Notes: generated by a model from the sequence alone, not told the origin. Shown: positions 1 to 8,627, numbered from the stretch's first letter. The stretch is DNA of 64,000 bases from Chryseobacterium sp. Marseille-Q5410 (GCA_946892665.1 CAMPOT010000001.1:1240001-1304000), one strand, 5' to 3'. Made by a program: numbers and translations.

Positions 1-266
1 ATCAACCAGAATAGTACCATTGCAATACATAAAAAGCTGATGATTGCGGATAGGAAATTTCCGTATTTCACACCGTTCCAGCTCAATTGTGCAATGTTTT
101 CCGCGCCTACAGCTTTTAGCGTAGGATTTAGGAGTAATGGTGTAATTACATCTTCAACCAAAGAGGAAACAATTTTACCAAATGCAGCTCCAATGATCAC
201 ACCGACTGCTAAATCTACCACATTTCCTTTGAAAGCAAATGCTTTAAATTCTTGTACAAATCCCAT
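1..266 (-). CDS. mscL: Large-conductance mechanosensitive channel MscL (3' end outside window)
   Basis: The frame on the minus strand starts at the ATG complementary to 264-266 and runs off the left edge, giving the first 88 residues of a protein usually about 125-150 residues long. It begins MGFVQEFKAFAFKGNVVDLA, the typical MscL N-terminal amphipathic helix and start of TM1. This is followed by the conserved GVIIGAAFGKIVSSLVEDVI pore-lining helix and the beginning of TM2 (YGNFLSAIISFLCIAMVLFW). MscL is a homopentameric inner-membrane channel that releases solutes during hypo-osmotic shock. The family assignment is secure; the C-terminal helix cannot be seen. I saw no clear TAnnTTTG box directly upstream. 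Confidence 0.94.
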   Translation of the reverse strand, partial: MGFVQEFKAFAFKGNVVDLAVGVIIGAAFGKIVSSLVEDVITPLLLNPTLKAVGAENIAQLSWNGVKYGNFLSAIISFLCIAMVLFWL

Positions 267-653
267 AGTTTTATATTTTAATATTTTTAAGTTCAGCTAA
301 ATTAATAAATAATTTTAAAATTTGTTGATAAATTATAGCATTAATTGATTTAAATGGTAGAAATGATGCTGAGTTCCCAATTATCATTAAATTTATTTAC
401 TATTTAAGTTCATTAAGAATGAAAATATTTTCGGCTCAGGAAACCTCATTCTTTTTACGGAGCAATATGATACAAGCAACGATTTTAGGGGTTTAACTTT
501 ATCCAAAATCCGGACAATGTAGGCTTGAAAAACATTTGAAAGTTTCGTTGCGGCCTTTAACTTTGACAGACGAATTGGGAATTTTTTTAAAAATTTTATC
601 ATAAAAAAAACCTTTCAAAAAATGTGAAAGGTTTTTCTAGTTTTATTTAGAAA
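267..653. other. Intergenic region between mscL and lgt, no convincing gene
   Basis: These 387 bases carry only the lgt terminator (603-638) and short frames on both strands. A 69-codon minus-strand frame at 393-602 has no recognisable motif. A plus-strand frame at 391-528 has no start codon and is also unconvincing. I see no tRNA or repeat here. Confidence 0.6.
603..638 (-). terminator. Rho-independent terminator of lgt
   Basis: An inverted repeat (aaaaacctttca at 606-617 with tgaaaggttttt at 625-636) lies just after the lgt stop. On the minus strand the stem is followed by a T-run, as expected for an intrinsic terminator. Confidence 0.8.
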
Positions 654-1523
654 TTACTCCGGTTGACCGTTTTCTTCCTCAGTAATTTTGTTGTTTTTGG
701 AATACCACATGATTACAAAACCTGCAATTATAAAGGGGATTGAAAGAACTTGACCGGTATTTAAACCTGCAAATTGAATAAATTCGTCGCCTTGTGGTTC
801 TTTTAAAAATTCTACAAAAAATCTTATTGCCCAAAGAAGGATGAAAAACACTCCGAATAGCCAACCTTGCTGATATTTTTTGTTGGTGTAGCGGTATAGA
901 ATCCACAATAAAATAAAGAGTAGAAAATAACCTATTGCTTCAAAGAGCTGGGTAGGATAGCGTGGAACGATGGCGCCGTATTCAGAACTTTGCTGGGGGA
1001 AAAGTATAGCGAATGCAGATCCTTCGGGAGCGGGTTTTCCGATGATTTCTGAATTGAAAAAATTTCCGATTCTTACAAAAGCACCTCCCAACGCAACTAC
1101 AATTCCGATTCTATCATATACCCAAAAAGGATTTTTCTTAATAATTTTAAAGGAATAATAAAGCGTGGTGAAAATCAAAGCAATAGTAGCACCGTGACTT
1201 GCCAAACCAGAAAAACCGGTGAATTTGAACTCAGGCTTGGTTTGTATCGGAAGAAAAACCGACCAAAAATCTTGTTTGAAAAGTTCCGGTTGGTAGAAAA
1301 TAACATGTCCCAATCTTGCCCCAAGAATAGTTCCTACCAATGTCCAAGTGAAAAGCGGTTCCAGGTATTTTTGGTTGACGTTGTCGATTTTGAAGATTTT
1401 CGCCATAATTGCATAGCCAAGTCCAAATGCTAGAATAAACATTAAACTGTAATAATGAAGGGTGATCGGACCTAAATTGATGCCGGTTGACGGATCCCAA
1501 GTGGTATATAAGAATGAAACCAT
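654..1523 (-). CDS. lgt: Prolipoprotein diacylglyceryl transferase Lgt
   Basis: Lgt is the inner-membrane enzyme that moves a diacylglyceryl group from phosphatidylglycerol to the lipobox cysteine of prolipoproteins, the first step of lipoprotein maturation. The 289-residue protein is of usual length. It has a run of hydrophobic segments, the GARLGHVIFYQPE segment and the RIGNFFNSEIIGKP signature (Arg near residue 151), which matches the essential Lgt R-x-G-N-F-x-N motif. It lies 20 bases downstream of yidD, so the two are probably co-transcribed. SusD, the SusE-like proteins and GldJ in this window all carry lipoboxes and would be its substrates. Confidence 0.96.
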   Translation of the reverse strand: MVSFLYTTWDPSTGINLGPITLHYYSLMFILAFGLGYAIMAKIFKIDNVNQKYLEPLFTWTLVGTILGARLGHVIFYQPELFKQDFWSVFLPIQTKPEFKFTGFSGLASHGATIALIFTTLYYSFKIIKKNPFWVYDRIGIVVALGGAFVRIGNFFNSEIIGKPAPEGSAFAILFPQQSSEYGAIVPRYPTQLFEAIGYFLLFILLWILYRYTNKKYQQGWLFGVFFILLWAIRFFVEFLKEPQGDEFIQFAGLNTGQVLSIPFIIAGFVIMWYSKNNKITEEENGQPE

Positions 1524-1543
1524 ATTTTTTTATTTATTTTTTT

Positions 1544-1789
1544 TTAATGTTGATGTTCGCATTTTGGAGGTACAGGATCATAGCCGTCGCCGCCCCACGG
1601 GTGGCATCTTGAAATCCTTTTTGCTCCCAACCAAAAACCTTTGAAAAGCCCGTGAACACGAAGCGCTTCTACCATGTAATGAGAACAGGTAGGTTCGTAT
1701 CGGCAATTTTTCGGAAGAATGGGCGAGATAAACCACTGATAAAACTTTATCAGTACAACCAAAGGAAATGTGATGATTTTGTTGACCAT
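1544..1789 (-). CDS. yidD: Membrane protein insertion efficiency factor YidD
   Basis: This small 81-residue protein matches the YidD (DUF37) family. It has an amphipathic N-terminus, the segment [20 protein letters not shown] with its two conserved cysteines, then SHYMVEAL and [14 protein letters not shown]. YidD is thought to help YidC insert membrane proteins. It is the first gene of a probable yidD-lgt unit. A TATTTTTG box sits 7 bases before the ATG on the minus strand, so the transcript would have almost no leader. Confidence 0.95.
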   Translation of the reverse strand: MVNKIITFPLVVLIKFYQWFISPILPKNCRYEPTCSHYMVEALRVHGLFKGFWLGAKRISRCHPWGGDGYDPVPPKCEHQH

Positions 1790-1793
1790 TGCG

Positions 1794-1823
1794 TTGCAAA
1801 AATAACGAAATAGTTTAATTTTG
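1794..1823. promoter_or_regulatory. Divergent overlapping promoters for yidD (-) and rarA (+)
   Basis: On the plus strand TTG at 1794-1796, a 19-base spacer and TAATTTTG at 1816-1823 match the Bacteroidota promoter and point to rarA. On the minus strand the complement of 1797-1804 reads TATTTTTG and points to yidD. The two elements interleave, so the promoters may compete for polymerase. Confidence 0.6.
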
Positions 1824-1889
1824 TTGAAAGTTTATGGCTAAACTTATCTGGCCGGCCATTTGCTATCAATTAATTTTCAATTTTCTATT

Positions 1890-3167
1890 TTGAATTCAAA
1901 CATTCCACTTGCTGAATTGCTGCGTCCGAAATCTTTAGATGAAGTTTTGGGTCAGGAACACCTTACCGGAAAAAATGGTACGGTGAGAAAGATGCTGGAA
2001 AACGATACGCTGAATTCCCTGATTTTTTGGGGACCGCCCGGAACCGGGAAAACAACTTTAGCGGAAATTATTTCAGAGAAATCAGGAAGAAAATTTTTTA
2101 AGCTTTCTGCAGTTTCCAGTGGTGTGAAAGACGTTCGCGAAGTGATAGAAGATGCCAAAAAGCAAAATCTATTTTCCGGAAAATCACCGATATTGTTTAT
2201 AGATGAAATTCATCGGTTCAATAAATCTCAACAGGATTCGTTGCTTCATGCGGTGGAAAAAGGTTGGATTGTACTTATCGGAGCTACGACTGAAAACCCA
2301 AGTTTTGAAGTGGTTTCAGCATTGCTTTCACGTACGCAAGTATATGTTCTGAAATCTTTAAGTTATGAAAAGCTGGAAGAATTGGCAGAAATAGCTTTCA
2401 AAAAATACAACGAAAAAGAGCACACTGCTTTTAAGCTTAAAGATAAAGAAGCATTCATTCAATATTCCGGCGGAGATGCCAGAAAACTCATCAATTCTGT
2501 AGAAAATGTTTTGAATAATTTTAAAAATTCAAGAAAACAGGAAATATCCAACGAAGATGTTTTGAAGGTTTTGCAGGAAACCATGGCGCTTTACGATAAA
2601 AATGGGGAGCAGCATTACGACATCATATCTGCGTTTATAAAATCCATGCGCGGCTCGGATCCGAATGGTACCGTCTATTGGCTCGCAAGAATGCTGGTAG
2701 GTGGTGAAGATATTAAATTTATTGCTCGAAGAATGCTTATTTTGGCTTCCGAAGATATCGGTTTGGCAAATCCGAATGCCTTGGTGATTGCCAATAATTG
2801 TTTTCAGGCGGTGAATGTCATCGGAAATCCCGAGGCGCGGATAATTCTTAGCGAAACCGCAGTTTATTTAGCGGTTTCGCCCAAAAGTAACTCCACCTAT
2901 GTGGCGATCAATGAAGCCATGGCGTTGGTGAAAAAGACGGGAAATTTGCCGGTTCCGCTTCATTTAAGAAATGCTCCAACCAAATTGATGAAAGATTTGA
3001 ATTACGGAAAAGATTATCAGTATGCCCATTCTCACGAAGGCAACTTTGTTGATTTAGAGTTTTTGCCGGAAGAAATTTCAGGAACGCAATTCTATGAACC
3101 GGGCAATAATTCTACCGAAAATAAAATCGCGGAACAGCTTCGCAAGAAGTGGAAAGGTAAATATTGA
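1890..3167 (+). CDS. rarA: Replication-associated recombination protein RarA (MgsA)
   Basis: RarA is a clamp-loader-like AAA+ ATPase that acts at stalled replication forks. Motifs seen are the Walker A GPPGTGKTTLA, the Walker B LFIDEIHRFNKSQQD, sensor 1 GATTENPSFEV, and the C-terminal MgsA domain with GSDPNGTVYWLARML and ASEDIGLANP. No ATG is available at the N-terminus. The frame is open from a TTG at 1860, but the TTG at 1890 gives MNSNIPLAELLRPKSLDEVL, which matches the usual RarA start, so I chose 1890 (425 residues). The upstream promoter at 1794-1823 fits either start. It is divergent from yidD-lgt. Confidence 0.93.
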   Translation: MNSNIPLAELLRPKSLDEVLGQEHLTGKNGTVRKMLENDTLNSLIFWGPPGTGKTTLAEIISEKSGRKFFKLSAVSSGVKDVREVIEDAKKQNLFSGKSPILFIDEIHRFNKSQQDSLLHAVEKGWIVLIGATTENPSFEVVSALLSRTQVYVLKSLSYEKLEELAEIAFKKYNEKEHTAFKLKDKEAFIQYSGGDARKLINSVENVLNNFKNSRKQEISNEDVLKVLQETMALYDKNGEQHYDIISAFIKSMRGSDPNGTVYWLARMLVGGEDIKFIARRMLILASEDIGLANPNALVIANNCFQAVNVIGNPEARIILSETAVYLAVSPKSNSTYVAINEAMALVKKTGNLPVPLHLRNAPTKLMKDLNYGKDYQYAHSHEGNFVDLEFLPEEISGTQFYEPGNNSTENKIAEQLRKKWKGKY

Positions 3168-3190
3168 AAATTTTAGGTCTACAAAAAATA

Positions 3191-4030
3191 TTATCCTTCC
3201 AGCTCGTATTCGCTATAGTGACCCGCAAATCTCACCTCGGCGCCGATAGATTTTAGTTCTTCCAAGGAATTCTTATAAAGGATGTTTTCCCAATTTCCTT
3301 CGACATTGATGTAGAAAAAATAATTTCCAAGTCCGGTTTTTAGGGTTCGGCTTTCAATTTTCGAAAGGTTCATTTTGCGCCAGGCAAAAACCGATAAGAC
3401 TTGATGTAAACCACCGGCATGATCTTCGGGAAGTGTTATTAATAAAGAAGTTTTTTCAAAAGTTTTCTTGAAATTGAGGTGTAATGCTTGGTTTTCTCTA
3501 GAAATTACAATAAATCGGGTATGGTTTTGCTCAAAATCTTGGATGTTTTCATCAATGATTTTTAAACCGTATAATTTTGCTGCGTAATGATTGGCAATCG
3601 CCGCTATTTTTTCCTGAGGATTTTCCGAAACTAATTTGGCAGACGCAGAAGTTGAAGAAAAATCTTGTGTCGGAATATTGCCGTATTTATTGATTCTGAA
3701 ATGAAACGTTTGTGCCAATGCTTGCGGATGCGAAACGATTTTCTCGAAATGTTCGTTTTCCGGATGTATCATCAGATGATGCGAAATCGGCATGATGACT
3801 TCGCTCTGAATGTAAATTTCATTAAACTGATAAAGGTAATCAAGCGTCATCGAAACGGTTCCTTCAATGGAATTTTCCAAAGGAACAACCGCTTTTTCGG
3901 CCTCGCCATTTTTCACGGCAATGAAACAATCTAAAATGCTCGACTGTGGAAGGAGTTCGTCTGTCGGAAAAATTTGCGAACAGGCAAGTTGTGTGAAGCT
4001 GGCTTGCGGACCGAGAAATGCTATTTTCAT
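3191..4030 (-). CDS. pheA: Prephenate dehydratase PheA
   Basis: The enzyme converts prephenate to phenylpyruvate in phenylalanine synthesis. The 279-residue protein has the periplasmic-binding-like catalytic domain, with N-terminal MKIAFLGPQASFTQLA, VVPLENSIEGTV and the conserved T-R-F in HTRFIVISR. A C-terminal ACT domain for Phe feedback follows, containing IESRTLKTGLGNYFFYI. There is no fused chorismate mutase. It is convergent with rarA (23 bases between stops). A TATTTTTG box ends 4 bases before the start codon, suggesting leaderless translation. Confidence 0.95.
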   Translation of the reverse strand: MKIAFLGPQASFTQLACSQIFPTDELLPQSSILDCFIAVKNGEAEKAVVPLENSIEGTVSMTLDYLYQFNEIYIQSEVIMPISHHLMIHPENEHFEKIVSHPQALAQTFHFRINKYGNIPTQDFSSTSASAKLVSENPQEKIAAIANHYAAKLYGLKIIDENIQDFEQNHTRFIVISRENQALHLNFKKTFEKTSLLITLPEDHAGGLHQVLSVFAWRKMNLSKIESRTLKTGLGNYFFYINVEGNWENILYKNSLEELKSIGAEVRFAGHYSEYELEG

Positions 4031-4034
4031 GCAA

Positions 4035-4042
4035 CAAAAATA
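4035..4042 (-). promoter_or_regulatory. -7 box of pheA
   Basis: The complement reads TATTTTTG, matching TAnnTTTG, with only 4 bases to the pheA ATG. No good -33 TTG was seen at the usual distance. Confidence 0.5.
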
Positions 4043-4143
4043 GAAAAAAGATGAACTTCTTAGATTTTAATGATTATAAAAACTTCCTTTCTGAAATAGA
4101 AATTAGACTTTGAACAAAATTCCAACTATAAAATCTGCTTTTA

Positions 4144-4170
4144 TTGTGGTGAAATTTCTATGTATCTTTG
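4144..4170 (+). promoter_or_regulatory. Promoter of pepE
   Basis: TTG at 4144-4146 and TATCTTTG at 4163-4170, spaced 16 bases. The predicted start of transcription lies after the longest open frame's first ATG (4160), which supports the ATG at 4190 as the true pepE start. Confidence 0.6.
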
Positions 4171-4189
4171 TCCTTTAATATTTGCAGTT

Positions 4190-4882
4190 ATGAATATCGT
4201 TCTTGCTTCTACTTCCACGCTTTTTGGTGGCAATTATTTGCAATATCTCACGGAGGAAATAAAAAATCTCTTTAATGGAATTGATGAAATTGTTTTTATT
4301 CCTTTTGCCAGACCGGGCGGGATCTCACATGATGATTATACTGAAAAGGCCAAAACTTTTTTTGCAACACTGGGAATATCAGTAAAAGGGTTGCATGAAT
4401 TTAATGATAAAAAGACAGCGATAGAATCTGCCAAAGGATTTTTCACTGGTGGCGGAAATACCTTTCTTTTGGTAAAAACTTTACATGATGAAAATTTGAT
4501 GCAGTTGCTGAAGGAAAATATCGAGAAAGGTAAACCTTATCTTGGATGTAGTGCAGGTTCTAATATCGGCGGCGTGAATATGAAAACAACCAACGATATG
4601 CCCATTGTTTATCCAGCCAGTTTTGATTGTATGGGACTGGTTCCTTTCAATATCAATGCGCATTATCTGGATCCCAACCCGGATTTAAGACATAACGGAG
4701 AAACCCGCGAGACTCGTATTAGAGAGTTTTTAACCCAAAATGATGTGAAGGTCATTGGATTGCGGGAAGGAAACTGGATCCGAAATAAGGACGGCAAAAT
4801 CAGTGTAGAAGGAAGTGAAATGACCAGGGTTTTCGAAAAAAATAGAGATCCTTACGAAATAGAACCGGGAACATTACTTTAA
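4190..4882 (+). CDS. pepE: Dipeptidase E (alpha-aspartyl dipeptidase, peptidase family S51)
   Basis: PepE hydrolyses dipeptides with N-terminal aspartate. From the ATG at 4190 the protein begins MNIVLASTSTLFGGNYLQYL and has 230 residues, near the family length. The nucleophile Ser121 sits in YLGCSAGSNIGG, and FTGGGNTFLLVKTL and INAHYLDPNPD are further family motifs. A 10-codon upstream extension exists but is overlapped by the promoter. Its stop abuts the convergent thioesterase gene. Confidence 0.93.
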   Translation: MNIVLASTSTLFGGNYLQYLTEEIKNLFNGIDEIVFIPFARPGGISHDDYTEKAKTFFATLGISVKGLHEFNDKKTAIESAKGFFTGGGNTFLLVKTLHDENLMQLLKENIEKGKPYLGCSAGSNIGGVNMKTTNDMPIVYPASFDCMGLVPFNINAHYLDPNPDLRHNGETRETRIREFLTQNDVKVIGLREGNWIRNKDGKISVEGSEMTRVFEKNRDPYEIEPGTLL

Positions 4883-5293
4883 TTATTCTTGCCATCTGTT
4901 TTCGATGAGGTCCATCAGGAAAACAGGACATTTTATAATTTTATTGGTTTTGGAATCCAGAAAAAAGAGGGTAGTTTTTGCCTCCGTAATTTTTTGTTGA
5001 GAATTGTTAAAGATTTCATATTCAAATTCAATTCTTACGCCAGGCTTTTTTTTGATGTAGGTATGAATTTCCAAAATTTCATCATATAAAGCCGGCCTCA
5101 AATACTTAATGGAGAACTCCGAAACCGGTAACCATATCCCTTGATTTTCAATCTTATCATACGACATTCCGAGCTCTCGAAAAAGTTCCACTCTCGCCAC
5201 TTCGAAGTATTCGGCATAGTTGCCATAGTAGACGTATTTCATGGGGTCTGTTTCTCCGTAACGTACTCTTAATGAGTGTGTTGTGTGTATCAT
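4883..5293 (-). CDS. Acyl-CoA thioesterase, YbgC/4HBT hotdog family
   Basis: The 136-residue product begins MIHTTHSLRVRYGETDPMKY. The RYGETDPMKYVYYGNYAEYFE segment contains the active-site aspartate and tyrosine of YbgC-type 4-hydroxybenzoyl-CoA thioesterases, a hotdog fold that hydrolyses acyl-CoA. The frame can be extended to 5344, but those codons overlap the promoter at 5316-5346, so I chose the Met at 5293, about 20 bases after the -7 box. The substrate is unknown. Confidence 0.88.
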   Translation of the reverse strand: MIHTTHSLRVRYGETDPMKYVYYGNYAEYFEVARVELFRELGMSYDKIENQGIWLPVSEFSIKYLRPALYDEILEIHTYIKKKPGVRIEFEYEIFNNSQQKITEAKTTLFFLDSKTNKIIKCPVFLMDLIENRWQE

Positions 5294-5315
5294 AATGATT
5301 GGCAAATTCGTCATA

Positions 5316-5346
5316 CAAATATATTTTTTAATAACCAATAGCACAA
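5316..5346 (-). promoter_or_regulatory. Promoter of the YbgC-like thioesterase
   Basis: On the minus strand TTG (complement of 5344-5346), a 20-base spacer and TATATTTG (complement of 5316-5323): a full match to the Bacteroidota promoter. It fixes the start choice of the gene. Confidence 0.65.
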
Positions 5347-5428
5347 AAATTTTTTTATCAAATTTAAAAATTAGATATTTGTCTTCCTGTCCAAAAAAAC
5401 AAAATTTGCCGGAAAAAGCTGAAAGAAA

Positions 5429-6883
5429 ATGAATGAAAATTTAACTATTATCTGGGAGAAATGTCTACAGTTCATGAGGGATAACCTTAATGCTGCAGAA
5501 GACAATACTGACCTGAAAAAACTCGAAAACTCTTTTGATTTACTCTTTGATAATGTGCGACCAGTTTCATTGGTAAGCAATAATCTTACGCTTTTGGTAC
5601 CGAGCGATTTTTATAAAGAATATATTGAAGATAATTATTTGTCTTTATTATCAGCTGCACTGAAAAAGAATTTAGGAAAAGGTGTGAAGCTTTGGTATTC
5701 TGTAATGGAAAACAAACCGGCCGGTCAGGAACAGCCCATTACGATGAACGTTAAGGGCAAAAGCATACCTACTCCTAAATTACAGGAAACTCTGCCACCT
5801 TCTTTTTCAGCAAACTTGATCAACCCGTTCGTGGTTCCGGGAATGAAAAAAGTGAACATCGACTCTAATTTGAAAGCCGATTTCTCTTTTGATAATTATG
5901 TGGAAGGAGAAAGCAATAAGTTTGCAGCTACTGTTGCAAGATCTATCGCAAAAAGACCAGGCGCAACGGCCTTCAACCCATTGTTTCTATACGGAGGTTA
6001 TGGAGTAGGGAAAACGCATTTGGGACACGCAGTTGGGTTGGAAGTAAAAAATGCTTTCCCGGATAAAGTGGTTCTATATTTATCTTCAGAAAAATTTATT
6101 CAGCAATTTGTTTCGGCAGCAAAAGCTCATAAACAAACTGAATTTGCGAATTTCTACCAAATGGTCGATGTGTTGATTATTGATGATATCCAGTTCCTTT
6201 CCGGAAAAAAATCAACTCAGGATAGTTTTTTCCATATTTTCGATTATTTGCACCAAAACGGAAAACAAATTATCCTAACTTCCGATAAAGCGCCTGTTGA
6301 TATTTTAGATATTCAGGATCGTATTGTTTCCCGCTTCAAATGGGGACTTTCAGCAGAAATTAAATCTCCGGATTTCGATACCCGAAGAAAGATTATCGTA
6401 GATAAGTTGAGCCGCGACGGAATTGTTTTGACAGAAGATATGTTAGATTTCCTGGCATCAGAAGTGAAAACGAATGTTCGGGAATTGATCGGAGTGATCA
6501 ACTCGGTAATCGCTTATTCCACCATTTATAAATCAGATCTGAGCCTCGAACTTCTTAAAGAAACTATTAATAAGATTGCTGCCAACCAGAAAAAGGTGAT
6601 CAATATTCCTTATATTCAAGAGGTGGTTTGCGAATATTTCGGCATCCAGAGAGAGCAACTTTTATCGAAAACCAGAAAAAGAGAGATTGCCTTGCCAAGA
6701 CAACTTGCGATGTATTTTGCAAAAGAATTTACCAATGCCACTTTCACTAAAATAGGCGAGGAAATGGGCGGAAAAGATCACTCTACGGTGATGTACGCTT
6801 GCGACACGATCAAAGATGTTTCTAAGATAGATAAGGAGCTGAAAAAATACGTGAAAGAACTTACCGAACGCATTAAGCAATAA
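5429..6883 (+). CDS. dnaA: Chromosomal replication initiator DnaA
   Basis: DnaA binds oriC boxes and melts the origin. The 484-residue protein has the four usual domains. Domain I is at the N-terminus (IIWEKCLQFMRDNL), followed by a low-complexity linker. The AAA+ core has Walker A GGYGVGKTHLGHA near residue 189, Walker B LIIDDIQFLSGK near 250 and the arginine-containing DRIVSRFKWGL. The C-terminal helix-turn-helix signature GGKDHSTVMYACDTI lies near 447. No cluster of DnaA boxes was visible beside the gene, so there is no sign that the origin is here. The order dnaA, phosphatase, methyltransferase follows on the same strand. Confidence 0.97.
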   Translation: MNENLTIIWEKCLQFMRDNLNAAEDNTDLKKLENSFDLLFDNVRPVSLVSNNLTLLVPSDFYKEYIEDNYLSLLSAALKKNLGKGVKLWYSVMENKPAGQEQPITMNVKGKSIPTPKLQETLPPSFSANLINPFVVPGMKKVNIDSNLKADFSFDNYVEGESNKFAATVARSIAKRPGATAFNPLFLYGGYGVGKTHLGHAVGLEVKNAFPDKVVLYLSSEKFIQQFVSAAKAHKQTEFANFYQMVDVLIIDDIQFLSGKKSTQDSFFHIFDYLHQNGKQIILTSDKAPVDILDIQDRIVSRFKWGLSAEIKSPDFDTRRKIIVDKLSRDGIVLTEDMLDFLASEVKTNVRELIGVINSVIAYSTIYKSDLSLELLKETINKIAANQKKVINIPYIQEVVCEYFGIQREQLLSKTRKREIALPRQLAMYFAKEFTNATFTKIGEEMGGKDHSTVMYACDTIKDVSKIDKELKKYVKELTERIKQ

Positions 6884-6977
6884 TTTTGCAGCGTTGGAAT
6901 AGAAATTAATAGGATGAAGAATAGCAATATTCTTCATTTTTTGTAATATTGCTTATCATCGAAATTGTTTATTCATT

Positions 6978-7439
6978 ATGAAAATATTGGCCGTTTGTCT
7001 CGGAAATATTTGTAGAAGTCCACTAGCGGAAGGAATTCTGAAATCTAAACTTCCGGAAAGCTTCATCATTGATTCTGCCGGAACCATTGCGCTGCATGAA
7101 GGTGAACATCCAGACAAACGCGCCATTGCCACCGCTAAAAATAGAGGCGTGGATATTTCCGAACAGCGCTCCAGGCCAATCACTCAAAAAGATTTGGAGG
7201 AGTTTGATAAGATTTACTGCATGGATCTTAGTGTTTTTGAAACCGTGATTTCTATGGCGAACACGGAAGCGCAAAAAAGAAAAATCTCTCTGTTTTTAGA
7301 AGAAGCAGAAATGCCGGTCAATAATTTTGAAGTTTTTGATCCCTATTGGAGCGAAATGGAGGGTTTTCATGAAGTTTATCAGCTTCTGAGTGATGCTTCA
7401 GAAAAAATTAAAAATAAACTTTTAACTTCTAATTCATAA
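6978..7439 (+). CDS. Low-molecular-weight protein-tyrosine phosphatase
   Basis: The 153-residue protein has the active-site loop near the N-terminus, CLGNICRS with Cys7 and Arg13 (C-x5-R), and the general acid in DPYW (Asp121). This is the full catalytic set of cytosolic LMW-PTPs, which dephosphorylate tyrosine phosphoproteins or small molecules. It is followed after 6 bases by the methyltransferase gene, so the two are likely co-transcribed. The physiological substrate cannot be told from sequence. Confidence 0.92.
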   Translation: MKILAVCLGNICRSPLAEGILKSKLPESFIIDSAGTIALHEGEHPDKRAIATAKNRGVDISEQRSRPITQKDLEEFDKIYCMDLSVFETVISMANTEAQKRKISLFLEEAEMPVNNFEVFDPYWSEMEGFHEVYQLLSDASEKIKNKLLTSNS

Positions 7440-7445
7440 ACGCGC

Positions 7446-8144
7446 ATGCTTTTCCTAATTCCTGCTTACCTTTCTGAAAATTCTCCAATTGAGTATTTTG
7501 CCCCTTCGATAAAAGAATATATTCTGAAGACCGATTATTTTTTTGTTGAGAACCAAAAAACCGCCAGAAAGGTTATTAAATTTTTCGCGCCCGAAAAGAA
7601 ACAGGCCCATCTTAAGCTTTTTCTTTTAGATAAATATTCGGAAACTGCAGATTTAAAAGAAGCGCAAAAGCTCATGAAAAGTGGGCAGGACTTTGGATTG
7701 CTTTCCGAAGCCGGACTTCCCTGTATCGCTGATCCTGGAAATTTGATGGTGAAATGGAGCCATGAAAATAACATCAAAGTGATTCCCATCAACGGACCTT
7801 CATCGATTATCCTGGCTTTGATTTCCAGTGGTTTTAATGGCCAGGAATTCACTTTTCATGGGTATTTGCCGATCGATAAATCCGAAAAAAAAACCAAAAT
7901 TCATTTTCTGGAGAATCAGGTTCAGAAAACCGGTTACTCGCAGATTTTCATGGAAACTCCTTACCGCAACAATGCGCTTTTTGAAGATTTGTGCAGATTT
8001 CTTTCTCCGAATACGAAACTTTGTATTGCAGCTAATATTAATGATCCGAAAGAGGAATTTATAAAGACTTTAACCATTAAAGAATGGCAAAAAAAGAAGC
8101 CAGAATTGCATAAAATCCCGGCGGTTTTTGTGATTGGAAAATAA
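7446..8144 (+). CDS. SAM-dependent methyltransferase of the tetrapyrrole methylase/RsmI family
   Basis: The 232-residue protein has the tetrapyrrole-methylase fold motifs: SEAGLPCIADPGNLMVKWSH (SAM-binding region), PINGPSSIILALISSGF and FMETPYRN. These are shared with RsmI, which 2'-O-methylates C1402 of 16S rRNA. It is shorter than canonical RsmI at about 270-280 residues, and its N-terminus (MLFLIPAYLSENSP) differs from the RsmI G-T-L-Y-V-V-x-T-P-I-G-N form. It is therefore a paralogous subfamily, common next to dnaA in flavobacteria. The exact target is not established here. Confidence 0.85.
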   Translation: MLFLIPAYLSENSPIEYFAPSIKEYILKTDYFFVENQKTARKVIKFFAPEKKQAHLKLFLLDKYSETADLKEAQKLMKSGQDFGLLSEAGLPCIADPGNLMVKWSHENNIKVIPINGPSSIILALISSGFNGQEFTFHGYLPIDKSEKKTKIHFLENQVQKTGYSQIFMETPYRNNALFEDLCRFLSPNTKLCIAANINDPKEEFIKTLTIKEWQKKKPELHKIPAVFVIGK

Positions 8145-8208
8145 AGTTTAACTTCCTTTAACAGAGGTTTTGCACTATTGTTGCGATAATCATGATAAAT
8201 AAATTATT

Positions 8209-8586
8209 ATGACAGAAAAAAAATTATCCGGGCTATGGCTCGATCAGCACAAAGCAATTGTAGTAAAAAATCATGATGCGCAGAACGCTTTCAAATTCTT
8301 TCTTTGTTCGCCCGTAAAAGCGGAGATTCAACACGGAAATTCCAGCGAAAACGCTGGGAATAATGCAGAACAAACCAATAAGGCAAAGTACTTTAAAGAA
8401 ATTGCCCATCTTTTGACTAATTCTGAGGAGGTTTTCATTACTGGTCCTGGAACCATACAGGAAGAACTGAAAAACTTTTTGCATGATACGGCTCAGTTTA
8501 AAAATTTAAAAATTACTTTAGGTACTGCTCAGCAGATGAGCGATGAAGAGGTTTTAAATGCTGTGAAAAGTCATTTCGGAGCTTAA
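8209..8586 (+). CDS. Hypothetical protein with an eRF1/Pelota-like fold signature
   Basis: A 125-residue cytoplasmic protein with no signal peptide or membrane segment. The start GLWLDQHKAIVV, a central polar stretch rich in Asn/Glu/His, and the C-terminal KYFKEIAHLL plus VFITGPGTIQEELKNFL resemble small bacterial proteins related to eRF1 domain 3 or 'host attachment' proteins. That resemblance is from memory and weak. It stands alone, 64 bases after the methyltransferase, and ends in its own terminator. Function unknown. Confidence 0.7.
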   Translation: MTEKKLSGLWLDQHKAIVVKNHDAQNAFKFFLCSPVKAEIQHGNSSENAGNNAEQTNKAKYFKEIAHLLTNSEEVFITGPGTIQEELKNFLHDTAQFKNLKITLGTAQQMSDEEVLNAVKSHFGA

Positions 8587-8591
8587 AAACA

Positions 8592-8627
8592 AAAAAAAGG
8601 TTGAAAAAAATCAACCTTTTTTTTTTA
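8592..8627 (+). terminator. Rho-independent terminator after the 8209 gene
   Basis: The stem aaaaaaggttga (8593-8604) pairs with tcaacctttttt (8611-8622) around an A-rich loop and is followed by more T. It is near-symmetric and may also stop minus-strand transcripts. Confidence 0.85.

Noticed and set aside
393-602. 69-codon minus-strand frame and several coding-like plus-strand pieces between mscL and lgt
   Set aside because: No recognisable motif, no promoter or clean start, and the plus-strand pieces need frameshifts to connect. AT-rich noncoding sequence easily gives such frames.
1834-1893. Short ATG-started frame (19 codons) overlapping the start of rarA
   Set aside because: Too short, in another frame, and the rarA N-terminus matches its family from the TTG at 1890.
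5345-5428. Possible replication origin beside dnaA
   Set aside because: No cluster of DnaA-box-like nonamers or AT-unwinding repeats was seen in this short gap; in Bacteroidota dnaA is often not next to oriC.
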